64,000 nucleotides of DNA from Antedon bifida. Its lineage: Eukaryota > Echinodermata > Crinoidea > Comatulida > Antedonidae. The position numbers were made by a program, and so were the translations under genes. This document shows, one piece after another, positions 37,801-45,282 of the stretch (the first letter of the stretch is position 1; each line of letters opens with the position of its first letter). The stretch is from positions 11,599,001 to 11,663,000 of the forward strand of contig OY727095.1 in the NCBI GenBank assembly GCA_963402885.1, given 5' to 3'. Below the pieces are notes generated by a model. It was not told the origin of the DNA, searched no databases, and saw nothing but the letters and a program-made list of their open reading frames with translations.

Positions 37801-39595
37801 GTTCAACAAGGATCTACCCCCAAAGAAGTAACTACAACCATTATCGACAAAACTGATACTACATCACCAAATCCAACAACTGAAGACGATAACGTAGTTA
37901 CAACTCCACAAGTTTTGACATCAGAAGACAGTCGTACTACTGCTCAAGATCTGAGAACCGAAAAAGAAGGTAAATTATTGAATATATTACTAATTAAGTT
38001 TGATAAACCAATAGTTTATTCACTCAAATATATATATCTAACACCATTTAGAATATTATTAAAAACGTTGATTGTTGTTGTTAAAATGTGCAGTAGATCA
38101 TGTGATTTTGTGTGTTTGTTTTACAGGAGATTGTACAACAGATGCAGAATGCAATAATGGCGCAAGTTGCTATATTGGTATATGCGCTTGTCTTTGTCCG
38201 TATAGTGGCACAACGTGTAATGAAGGTATTTACCATTAGTTCGTCATAATCACAAACATAAATTATAATTTTTTATCAACGATTATGAAACAAATCATCT
38301 TCCTTATTATGATTATCATCTATAGATTAGATAATATATTATATTATTACAATGTCATCAATAATCAGTAGCAGCAACATTACAGATTATCAATATCTTT
38401 ATACTACTACAAGTAAATACCTATTATTAATACATTATGTACTTTTAGTTGGACAGTGTTTTGAGACATCTATCCTGGTTACTAATCTTCAGTCCGTATT
38501 TGGTGATAATGAGGCCCAGTTTTCACCTGAATTAGACGATCCTTCAACTCAGTTGTTTCAAGATGTATACAGAGTAGCTAAAGATACTGTAAGTATTTCT
38601 CACAACCACATGTTCTCTTTCAGAGGTATTAAGTATCAATGTTATTTGACTACTTTGACCTATTTATACAGGATAAAATCAGGTATAGATATTGCACCTG
38701 TTTTACATATGGTCCTGTTTGTTTCTTTTTTTTTGGAGCAATAGATTAAAAAATATTCAAGACATTAACAAACTTTAAAAAGGACAACCATATGTTGCAT
38801 TGTCATAGATGCGGCATGCATTTTTCCAATGAGTTACATAATTTCAATAACTCTAGGTACTACATTTCTCAATTGCCACTCTTGTTCAGTAAGTTTGGTT
38901 TAAAATAAAATTAAGGTGTACTTAAACGGGAATACTACAATATGCGATTGGCAGTTGATGTAATATGTTCTGATGAATCATATCCAAATACCTTTAATTA
39001 AAAATACCTCTCACTAAATGATTTATATCATGTTTCTCTTTTTCTTAAGATGACAACTGTTGCTGCCAGCTCTGATATTGTGAAAGAGATCAAAATCGTG
39101 GGATTTAGACAGGGAAGCCTACTTATGGACATGAGCATAGTAGCTGTAACTGGACAATCTGAACAACAGATTAGGGAGGAGTTCACACGGGCGTTGATGG
39201 CTACAGATAGTAAAGATATTACTTTTGATTTAGACACCATACAGGTTAAAGAGGGTAAGTGTAAAGATACAGATTTAGATTAGTTTGGAAATATCACGAT
39301 TACTTGTTGCTGATAATAGTATGAAAATAAGTGTGTATGCTTATGTATGAGAGTAACTTACCTAAGAGTTTTATTTGTTACAGTAAATGAAGAATCCGAT
39401 GTATGGATTATTGTCTTTATTTTGGCTTCCATCGCATTCTTGGGTATCTTCGTAATATGCATAGCTGTTTGCACTATGCTTATTTTGAAAACGCAAGCAA
39501 AGAAAAGACATTTGAGAGATATGGCCGTATCAAGACAAGGTTTCATCTACAGAGATGAACGAATGGATGGGGAACAAGGTGGAAAGAGATATTAA
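11891..39595 (+). CDS. bark-like: Giant Bark beetle/Anakonda-like mosaic membrane protein (41 exons, about 4,715 aa)
   Basis: One gene assembled by hand from 41 exons. All junctions are GT-AG, phases agree throughout, and the sum is 14,148 nt. Exon coordinates are in the domain entries below. Order of parts: signal peptide (about 1-23); three modules of beta-helix leader, SRCR, parallel beta-helix repeats and CUB (to about 2070); a last beta-helix region (to about 2343); C-type-lectin-like domain; EGF; PSI; an unassigned beta-rich region (about 2585-3244); Cys-rich repeats; EGF; VWD (about 3435-3640); EGF array; two cadherin repeats; Thr-rich mucin stretch; EGF; SEA with a GS cleavage-type site (about residue 4599); a transmembrane helix (about 4652-4674); and a 40-residue tail. 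In flies the Bark/Anakonda family acts at tricellular junctions. The C-terminal half here resembles membrane mucins instead. An adhesive or epithelial-barrier role is inferred. A few donors are weak (20888 GTATAT, 27051 GTCTTT, 29245 GTTTGT), so local exon edges could shift. Confidence 0.85.
14259..16595 (+). other. Exon 4 (2,337 nt): beta-helix 1, leader, SRCR2, CUB2
   Basis: A single very long exon, phase 1 at both ends. It begins with parallel beta-helix repeats (SxFxxNxxNGIxI-type coils, about residues 455-750). It continues with the second leader (AMLVIEPGVTLLFDY, GTLLANGN) and SRCR2, which keeps all six group A cysteines (SVCYSS, IACQQLGY, FECNED, ILDCAF, YVCPS, LVCN). A short stretch follows, then a CUB-like domain with INCSG and NNGYLSFIDPSSGK. 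Loops are Tyr/Asn-rich. Being symmetric and intronless, it is a natural unit for module duplication together with exon 5. Confidence 0.8.
16820..19336 (+). other. Exon 5 (2,517 nt): beta-helix 2, leader, SRCR3 (missing one disulfide), CUB3
   Basis: This exon has the same layout as exon 4 and is also phase 1-1. Beta-helix coils run to about residue 1640, then the third leader (AELIIDPGVKLFLKE, GRLSAVGN), then SRCR3 near 18290-18610. SRCR3 has WKYVWYSS where the other two modules have a cysteine (VCT, VCY). It also lacks the cysteine between the ILDC-like and last cysteine positions, where a YYYNNYYYPY run sits. Four of six cysteines remain. CUB3 (about 18980-19330) starts CGGHHLVNPGD and contains RIYIYDGTS and long Tyr runs (IDYYYYSSRYYYC). 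Confidence 0.8.
19703..20515 (+). other. Exon 6: final parallel beta-helix region
   Basis: About 271 residues of beta-helix coils (ITVADSTIKNV, SITENFFNENYG, NASINNNLFYYNNG, GNYIVNAGN) ending in an element like the module ends (TNNYWG ... GRVRDG ... EPFL). That closing motif also ends the earlier beta-helix blocks (for example WWGSDNC before leader 2 and FNQWGN before leader 3). The exon ends at phase 1. Confidence 0.75.
20793..23422 (+). other. Exons 7-9: divergent C-type-lectin-like domain
   Basis: Exons 20793-20887, 22745-22903 and 23326-23422. The start SSCQPGYTLEGSQCFSY with DYNTAKSIC is the typical opening of a long-form C-type-lectin fold, and the end YPTVCERQA is the typical last strand with the closing cysteine. 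The WND motif and the EPN/QPD calcium-sugar motifs are missing, so sugar binding is not predicted. Bark/Anakonda proteins carry such a domain at the same place. The exon 7 donor is GTATAT. The neighbouring intron holds a 1.6-kb mobile element (20996-22574). Confidence 0.7.
20996..22574. mobile_element. Palindrome-ended nonautonomous element, copy A (intron 7)
   Basis: The left end is a 32-nt perfect palindrome with arms GGTTATCCGCAACTT. The right end has GCGGATAAC, the reverse complement of the left motif, followed by a 3' hairpin (ACTCGTCA AAG TGACGAGT) and CTAGTT. The interior of about 1.5 kb is closely similar to copy B at 24149-25742 in the same orientation, and no long reading frame is seen. 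Subterminal inverted repeats plus a 3' hairpin and a CTAG end recall Helitron/Helentron-derived elements, but this assignment is an inference. Confidence 0.7.
23556..24127 (+). other. Exons 10-11: EGF-like repeats and PSI domain
   Basis: Exons 23556-23728 and 23930-24127. Two EGF-like repeats come first (CPNQCMGNGLCGRGYCFC, then CSGGCGNYGTCQG). A PSI domain follows, with the hallmark CKSCAKVEGCGWCDSTRTC. PSI modules act as spacers in cell-surface receptors. Lectin-like, EGF, PSI order is consistent with a Bark-type protein. Confidence 0.8.
24149..25742. mobile_element. Palindrome-ended nonautonomous element, copy B (intron 11)
   Basis: The left end is a 32-nt perfect palindrome with arms AGTTATCCGCTTGGTA. 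The right end has GCGGATAAC, then the same 3' hairpin as copy A and CTAGTT. Inner arm sequence differs from copy A although the palindrome is intact in both. The interior shares long stretches with copy A, including repeated TGACGTCATCATG words and TTACGCGC-type words. No coding capacity is visible. Confidence 0.7.
25927..30143 (+). other. Exons 12-22: Cys segment and beta-rich region of unknown fold
   Basis: Exons 25927-26028, 26398-26680, 26865-27050, 27196-27439, 27529-27697, 27872-28021, 28240-28397, 28813-28945, 29143-29244, 29458-29638 and 29870-30143. A short Cys-rich part (LDCERSHCNF, CQSCLDLKQC) leads into about 600 residues with few cysteines and regular alternation of hydrophobic and polar residues. 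I recognise no domain in it. Stretches like VGTIIALDSIGNFIESV and IGSYYVTLGNVPIPLSVDIQ suggest beta-sandwich folds. Many small exons of mixed phase contrast with the symmetric EGF exons that follow. It links the Bark-like half to the VWD half. Confidence 0.65.
28418..28711. repeat. 147-bp tandem duplication containing a LINE tail, in intron 18
   Basis: Two adjacent copies of about 147 bp differ at one visible base (TGTTGCCC versus TGTCGCCC). Each ends in a stretch that reads VALWNGLPISN in one frame, the signature of the end of non-LTR reverse transcriptases. A recent local duplication of a LINE remnant is the simplest reading. Confidence 0.8.
30293..31699 (+). other. Exons 23-25: CPC repeats and EGF before VWD
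   Basis: Exons 30293-30458, 31147-31432 and 31556-31699. Three related Cys-dense units carry the motif DGSCPC or NGCPCP with CxCxC runs, ending in CRPC. An EGF-like repeat follows (CSGNGVCTSVPNSCQSQC). The exon ends with TGGDPHLVTLDG, the conserved opening of a VWD domain. Many closely spaced cysteines predict a compact disulfide-linked linker. Confidence 0.75.
30541..30668. repeat. Near-perfect hairpin (MITE-like) in intron 23
   Basis: Two inverted arms of about 54 nt (CGGAATACGGGAAATAT and its complement, then GTTCTGGTTCCATATTC and its complement) flank a spacer of about 14 nt with only a few mismatches. It lies about 80 nt after the exon 23 donor. It would form a long RNA hairpin in the pre-mRNA. 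Confidence 0.85.
31700..32207 (+). other. Intron 25, pyrimidine-rich
   Basis: The first 150 bases are almost entirely T/C runs. No exon, RNA gene or element is recognised. The donor is GTAATAAC and the acceptor is TTCCTTGTAG. Confidence 0.6.
32208..33933 (+). other. Exons 26-30: VWD domain and following Cys segment
   Basis: Exons 32208-32403, 32522-32661, 32974-33174, 33354-33508 and 33804-33933. Together with the end of exon 25 these encode a von Willebrand type D domain of the Mesh/SUSD2/MUC4 kind: GDPHLVTLDG, YGNGEFWLCR, a long beta-rich middle, then ESLCGLMDDDTDNDFIG. The acidic DDDTDNDF loop fits calcium binding. Exon 29 is Ser/Asn/Trp-rich (WKISSSN ... SWSWNSSN). Exon 30 has the CxxxL ... 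CVYDVAVT pattern that follows VWD in this family. Exon 30 is the first exon shared with the upstream paralogue. Confidence 0.8.
34068..36376 (+). other. Exons 31-36: EGF repeat array
   Basis: Exons 34068-34157, 34263-34355, 34570-34659, 35069-35221, 35599-35860 and 36207-36376. About eight EGF-like repeats, for example CSGRGVCIDSVCQCLPGWSG, CISGFCRCNVGWEG and CTGPNQCSCYVGYQG. The first four exons are phase 1-1 and carry one repeat each or slightly more. They can therefore be skipped or duplicated without frame change. No calcium-binding EGF consensus is obvious. The acceptor of 35069 is a normal CAG, unlike its lost counterpart in the upstream copy. Confidence 0.85.
36488..37969 (+). other. 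Exon 37: last EGF repeats, two cadherin repeats and mucin stretch
   Basis: A 1,482-nt phase 1-1 exon. It ends the EGF array (CYIGYEGDRCE), then starts a cadherin repeat (NVTFYENLPIGTFLITVNA, ARDNDTGQNG, FDFETPYSD, VIAEDNGFPP, LDQNDNCPVF) with intact calcium-binding motifs. A second, more divergent repeat follows (VVDEDSDENG, LVASDN). The Thr-rich stretch fills about 37300-37960, with about six to seven TTPDITTEQ units. EGF followed by only two cadherin repeats is unlike classical or Fat-type cadherins. Confidence 0.85.
37300..37960 (+). repeat. Thr-rich mucin-like coding repeat (downstream copy)
   Basis: Tandem in-frame units encode TTEQRxxTTxxTTVKDVTT. Compared with the upstream copy the unit types are reordered, one unit is cut to TTSQGTTVKDITTP, and the exon is 33 nt shorter overall. 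Frame is kept in both copies, as expected for a coding VNTR. Confidence 0.85.
38127..39595 (+). other. Exons 38-41: EGF, SEA domain, transmembrane helix, cytoplasmic tail
   Basis: Exons 38127-38225 (EGF, CNNGASCYIGICACLC), 38449-38588 and 39050-39254 (SEA), and 39384-39595. The SEA domain has FSPELDDPSTQLFQDVY early and FRQGSLLMDMSIVAV late. The latter matches the FRxGS(hydrophobic) turn at which membrane-mucin SEA domains cleave themselves between G and S. The last exon encodes a hydrophobic helix (VWIIVFILASIAFLGIFVIC), then the basic stop-transfer KTQAKKRH and a short tail with two Tyr. No PDZ-binding end is evident. Confidence 0.85.
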
Positions 39596-40269
39596 TAAGT
39601 TAATAAGTAATGTACATAGCAACCTCTTTACAAAGACGCAAACGCAAGATCTGCCGCGAGCAGAAACAGTTTTAATTGATTTGATTAAACATAACTATTT
39701 AAAACTTACTCAGAATGATTAAACCATTTAGTGCATTTAGATATTGTATTTATGTGGAGAAACAATGATGGTTAAGGGTTTTTTACAATAATACATATAT
39801 ACAGTACTTGATTTCAATACAGTACTTATTTTACTACTGTACATTGACCACGCTGGTGGATCGACTGCTACGCTTATTCGACTGCGGTGTTGCTTTATAA
39901 ACAAGTGCACATGGGTAAATCTATACTCATGACTGAAAATGCATGCGAAAGTTTTATCATTAAACGGAAATATAACTAAAGTTCCTAAGAATATTAATAA
40001 AATGTAGTTTGCGTTTATTACTACACAGTTTTGCGATTGTTGTGAGCAATTGGATATGCCATGGGTTACCCTACAGTTTACTATTGTTAATTCTTTCAAC
40101 ATGTATGTAGGATAGATTTTTTTTTTCAATAAACAGCTTTGTAATTGTTTGTTCATTTATGACTTGATTTATGATAAAAAAAGCCAAATATTGCCCTTTT
40201 TAGAAAAGTAACATTACATTTTTAAAATATTAAAAGATCGAAATTCGGACTGTATATGATTACTTTTTG

Positions 40270-42060
40270 AAATAAGTACTGAGGTACAGCTATGAGCAGA
40301 CCACATTATGTGATTCTGCGCATGTTACAAAACAAAATAAAAGGGTTGACATTTTGCCATTTTTTTTAAATTTATTTTTTTTTTTTAATTAGCCACTACG
40401 ACTGTTTAAAATAATGTATTGAAGTAATATGCGCAGACCACATTATGTGATTCTGCGTATGTTTCATTTTGATAAAGTAACCAGTTACCTCAATACATAT
40501 TTATTTCATGTGATATAGTGACCCCTTTTTTCAAAAACAAAAGGGTCGACATTTTGTAATTTTTCTAAAATGTTTAAACTGATATATTGAGATAACATGC
40601 GAAGACCAAATTACGTGATTCTGCGTATGTCACATGATATAGTTTTGTCAACAAATAGAAGGGTCGAAATTTGACATTTTTTCAAAAATGTCCCTGTACT
40701 ATTAAACGACTATCATCGACTTGATCAAAATGATGTATCCAGATACGTAACATGCCTAGACCACATTATGTGATTCTGCGCATGTCATATTGTTCTATAT
40801 TGATGTCATTAATGTGATTCTGCTAATGTCACATGATATAGTAACCAGTTATGTCAAAAATTTGTAGAGTCGAAATTTTTCTGAAAAATGACAAAATGTC
40901 GACTGTTTAACATAATTTATTGAGGTAACATGCGCAGACCACGTTGTGTGCTTCTGCGCATGCTAATTTGTCAAAAAAGTAAAAGGGTCGAAATTTGGCC
41001 ATTTTTCGAAAAATTTCCCTGTACTATAGTACAGGAATTTTTCCTAAAAATCGCCAAACATCGACTGTTTAACATGCATTGAGGTAACATGCGCAGACCA
41101 CATTATGTGCATCTGAGTATGTCAATTTTTTTTTAAATAAAAGGGCCGAAATTTGGCAATTTTTTGAAAATTTCTCTGTAATAAAGTACAGGGATTTTTC
41201 CAAAAAAAATGGTCAAAAATTGACTGTTTAACATACGTACTGAGGTAACATGCGCAGACCACATTATGTGCTTCTGCGCATGTGATTTTGTTTTAAATAA
41301 AAGGGTCAAAATTTTTCGAAGATTTCCCTGTACAGAGATTTTTTCGAAAAATGGCCAAATATCGACTGTTTAACAGATGCATTGATGTTTATTTTCTAAA
41401 TAAAAGGGCCGAAATTTGACCATTTTTCGAATATATTTCCTTGTACAGGGATTTTTCCAAAAAATAGTCAAATATTGACTGTTTAACATGCGTACGGAAG
41501 TAACATGCGCAGACTACATTATGTGCTTCTGTGCTTGTGAATTTTTAAAAAATAAAAGGTCAAAATGTTGACATTTTTTTTTTAATTTCCCAATAATATG
41601 TGCTTCTGCGCATGTGAAATTTTTTTTAATAGAAGGGTCAAAATTTTGTCATTTTTCGAAAATGTCCCTGTATACAGGGATTTTCCCGAAAAATGACAAA
41701 ATATCGACTGTTTAACATACGTACTGAGGTAACATGCGCAGACCACATTATGTGCTTATGCGCATGTGATTTTTTTAAATAGAAGGGTCGAAATTTGGCC
41801 ACTTTTCGAAAATTTTCCTGTATACAGGGATTTTCCCGAAAAATGACCAAATATTTAACTTACGTACTGAGGTAACATGCGCAGACCACATTATGTGATT
41901 ATGCGCATGTCATTATAACAAACAAATTAAAGGATCGATATTTTGCCATTTTACACATTTCAGGGATTTTTCGATATTGGCCAAAACTACTGTTTAATAG
42001 TATAAGTAACATGCGCAGACCACATTATGCGCAGTTACCACTTAATACATATTTTAAACA
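40270..42060. repeat. Hairpin satellite, expanded array (about 11 units)
   Basis: Units of mostly about 140-180 bp repeat ACATGCGCAGACCACATT, then ATGTG, then CTGCGCATG, followed by A/T-rich DNA with AAAAGGGTCGAAATTTGGCC, TTTCCCTGTAC and GACTGTTTAACAT. In most units the CATGCGCAG and CTGCGCATG arms can pair across a loop of about 16 nt. Core positions include about 40292, 40430, 40598, 40750, 40928, 41090, 41248, 41500, 41735, 41875 and 42008. The related, shorter array is at 7725-8460. Confidence 0.85.
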
Positions 42061-43410
42061 GTCGAAAGTTAGCCACGTTTCTTTTTTTTTTAAATCCCTG
42101 TACATAGTAAGTCCAAGTTTGGCTCACCATAAAATAATACCTCATATTTTGGTCTACTGCATATGAGTAGTTGAAACACCAAGATCGTGTATTATTTAGA
42201 TCTGATTTTATGCACATTTTATATATAAAAATGGCCGCTATTTCAATACGAAGCAAAAACAGAAGTCTTAGCAGGGCCTAATGGATTCCCTGTCAGAAGT
42301 ACATGTGTTTAGACACCAAGATTTATGCACATTTTTATAAAAAGTCATTTCAATACGAGTCAAGATGGCTTAGAGTGATCAGAAGGGATTATTAAAGATA
42401 TCTGGCTATGTTGACATTCCACTCCCCCTAACTCGTTTTTTATCGATTTTTTCCTATACTAAACAGTGTTCTAATCCTAAGTTATTAAGGCCCATTTATA
42501 CTAGGACAACCTAGTGTGTAGCTTCACTGAATAAAACCGGACCGAACACACATTCAAGTACGGTAAAACTTACTGACCAAAATATAAGGATATTGTAAGC
42601 ACAGATAGTGTTGTTCATCCATATCTAATTTGTGTACGCATAATATAAACTCTACAGTACGGTGATGAGGGCCATATATTTTAATACCTTTATGCTGTTA
42701 GCCTACAAGTTTGTCATAAGGATTCACTTGAATGAGTTTCAATAGTCAACGATCAAAAGATAATCAGAGAAGCGTGGAAGAACTATGGAACTGTAGACAA
42801 TTAGGCTTAACAGTGGTAAAAGTAGACTTGACATTACTACTATCGATAAGAAAAATAAATAACGCTATCAGTAGGCCTACGTTAGCGCACATTGTCATGT
42901 TTAAATCTCGACAGCTGTACGTTAGTTCACCATATGTAAGCTTGCGTAAGTAAATCATAATAATTGATATTTTGCATACATTCTAAACTGTTGTAGAACC
43001 CCTATAAAGAGGACACCTTCTTGACCCATTAGTGTCTCCCTAAATGGTGATCTCTGAATTGGGTTTGTCCGTAGTATTGAACTATAGTTATTCACATGCC
43101 ATCGTTTGTTTGTGGAAAGTGTATACTTGTGTCTCCATTGAATATGGTTGTCAAAATAGGACTAATTAAAATATAGTAGGCCTAGCCCCATTCGCTTCTA
43201 GGGTAGTAAAGAGACCTGAGTTTACCTATTCCTGAATCGAATAGTTATGAGTAATAATATACGAAACAGATAGTTTTAATGTTTGTTCATTGAGAACTGA
43301 ATCTTGTTCTGACGTGGTGACGTATAATCAGATGACTAAATCCCTACAACAATATCCATATTCCACACCAATCAAAGTTGACATTAGAATGTTTATGTTT
43401 AAGTAAGTAA
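42061..43410. other. Intergenic DNA with no supportable gene
   Basis: Only short reading frames without domain signals. A few TAGGCCTA words are present. The right edge is the probable promoter of the copper-transporter gene. Confidence 0.5.
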
Positions 43411-43417
43411 CTTGAAC

Positions 43418-43551
43418 TATAAAAGACAATATGTTGGTAGGTTCTGCTTGTGTGTATCGAACAGCTACAGTTCAATTATTAACGTAAGCCCATATGGTGA
43501 TTTTAGTATTAAGTGTTCAACGGCCTTCGACGATGTCTGCATAACATTTCT
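43418..43551 (+). promoter_or_regulatory. Candidate TATA box and noncoding first exon of the Ctr gene
   Basis: TATAAAAG at 43418-43425 is followed about 30 bp later by a stretch that could start transcription (near 43450). A consensus donor (GTAAGT) lies at 43552, and the first coding exon has its acceptor at 43830. A noncoding exon of about 100 nt is thus plausible. It would carry short upstream frames, including one ending at GCATAA near 43540. Confidence 0.4.
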
Positions 43552-43854
43552 GTAAGTACTGTATATGTTCATACTATATTATTATAGGCGTATTGCTGTT
43601 ATTTTACTTTTAATTATTAAAATAACATAGTTTGCTTATGTAAGTAGTAGTGCTTCCTGTTTATTTTCATACATTTAGTTTGTCAAAATTTTACTTGGTA
43701 AAAAGGTAGGCAATGAGCTAAATAGGACATTGGAATTACCATATCCTCTCCAAGGTTTATAAGAACTTTTTTGGCGAAAGACCTCGGATATTTGTTATGT
43801 TTTTTCACATTATTCTCCTTATATTTTCAGAAGGAAATTATCTGCACCTTCATC

Positions 43855-45282
43855 ATGCATGACATGTATTTTCACTTCGACGAAACAAGCGATTATTTTC
43901 TGTTCAGGCGATGGGAGATAAAACATTTAAGTGGTAAGGTGCCTAAATATGGTCGTGACATGCTTAAATATGGTAGTGATATGACATCATCATGTCCATA
44001 TATGGGCACATCACATTTATTGTCACATAAAGTTTGATAGTGTAGACAGAGCTTTAGGAGGGGAAATGCTAATGGAACTATTTTAAAAAGTAATTGGGGA
44101 GCCTGTAATAATTTCGCCCACATTGGTATAAGCTAAAGTCTTAATCTGTTATTTGTTTGTCATGTATTCACATGTTGATGTATGGTTAACATTCATAAAT
44201 AGTATACTGTTGTGATTTTATTTACAATTTATAGATACTCATATAAGTTCATTCCCACTATCCAGTGGAAACAGGTTATTTATTTTAGTATTTTATATAG
44301 CCGTATCTATCTTTTTTTCTCTCTCTCTTTTGTGGCGCAAACACCACTTTATTCATATTCATATTATCTCATTTCATTACATAAAATCATTTTTGAATTC
44401 CGTATTACCTCCTTTTTTCATTAATATTCTTATATTTTGCTATACACTTGACAATGATCATCATTATCATCTATCTCGTTTTAAAATATTTTACAAAGAG
44501 AGAACACTTTGTGAATTTTTCATTTGTTTGTTTTCATTTTAGAACCCGGAATATACAATGTATTTATATACAAAATAAAAAGAACTACTTTCTTTGAGAT
44601 GAAGATTTGTACGAATTATGCAAATGCAACCAAGTGCCATCTTATAATATTGATTTATGTCCTTTTCAGAATTTGTCTTTACATGTTTGTTTGTCTTCGT
44701 TGTGGCGTTCATGTATGAGATGATTTTAGTCTGTCGTGAATTAGCACTACATGGTAATATTCAACGAAGACATAATGAGATGGTTAGAAGTAAACCAATG
44801 CCATCCGAAAGAACCAGGATGTTGACAGAAGGGCACGGAGTGGAGGAGTACGTTTGTTTTAAACATTTTGTATATTAATAGTGACGTCACCACACTGTAA
44901 ACGAACCCAGCTTCTCCATTTAAATGTGATTTATGTATTTATTTATTTATTTTAGTTTGTGTCTTTAGGAAATGTGGCCAATGATTACCAATAGTAAATT
45001 AACCACTGTCCTATCAGGTAGGTGGTAATTTCCTTTTAGAACAGTCAGAAAATTCTAAACTAACATGATTACTTTTTTTATAGAATTGGTTTTTGTACAC
45101 CGGCACACATTTGCCAGACGTTTATCCATATCATGGTTGTCATAACCCGCTACTTTCTTATGCTTGTAATAATGACTTTAAATGGTTACCTATGTTTATC
45201 GGTGCTTGCTGGCTCAACTTTGGGATACTTTTTCTTTGCCTGGAAAAAGACAGTCATCGTTAATCTAAGTCCAGAAAATTAG
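43855..45282 (+). CDS. Ctr-family copper transporter (SLC31, Ctr2-like), 151 aa
   Basis: Coding exons 43855-43933, 44670-44847 and 45084-45282 sum to 456 nt, giving 151 residues, with matching phases (1, 2). The protein starts MHDMYFHF, a Met/His start like Ctr2 proteins, and lacks the long Met-rich ectodomain of Ctr1. TM1 includes FVFVVAFMYE with the conserved YE. TM2 holds the MxxxM copper-path motif (YFLMLVIMTLNGY). TM3 holds GxxxG (LAGSTLGYFFFAW). Human CTR2 is 143 residues, so length fits. Ctr proteins form trimers that pass Cu(I) across plasma or endolysosomal membranes. The middle exon encodes the cytosolic loop with SKPMPSERTRML. No HCH tail is present (end NLSPEN). A polyadenylation signal AATAAA lies at about 45543. 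Confidence 0.85.
43936..44669 (+). other. Intron of the Ctr gene with a repeat fragment
   Basis: The word TTGATAGTGTAGACAGAGCT near 44032 recurs near 50951, showing a dispersed repeat end inside this intron. The rest is A/T-rich with no recognised feature. Confidence 0.5.

Noticed and set aside
40270-42060. Regularly spaced palindromic repeats resembling a CRISPR array
   Set aside because: Units are long and diverged, spacers are related to each other, and the DNA is animal nuclear. It is a satellite.
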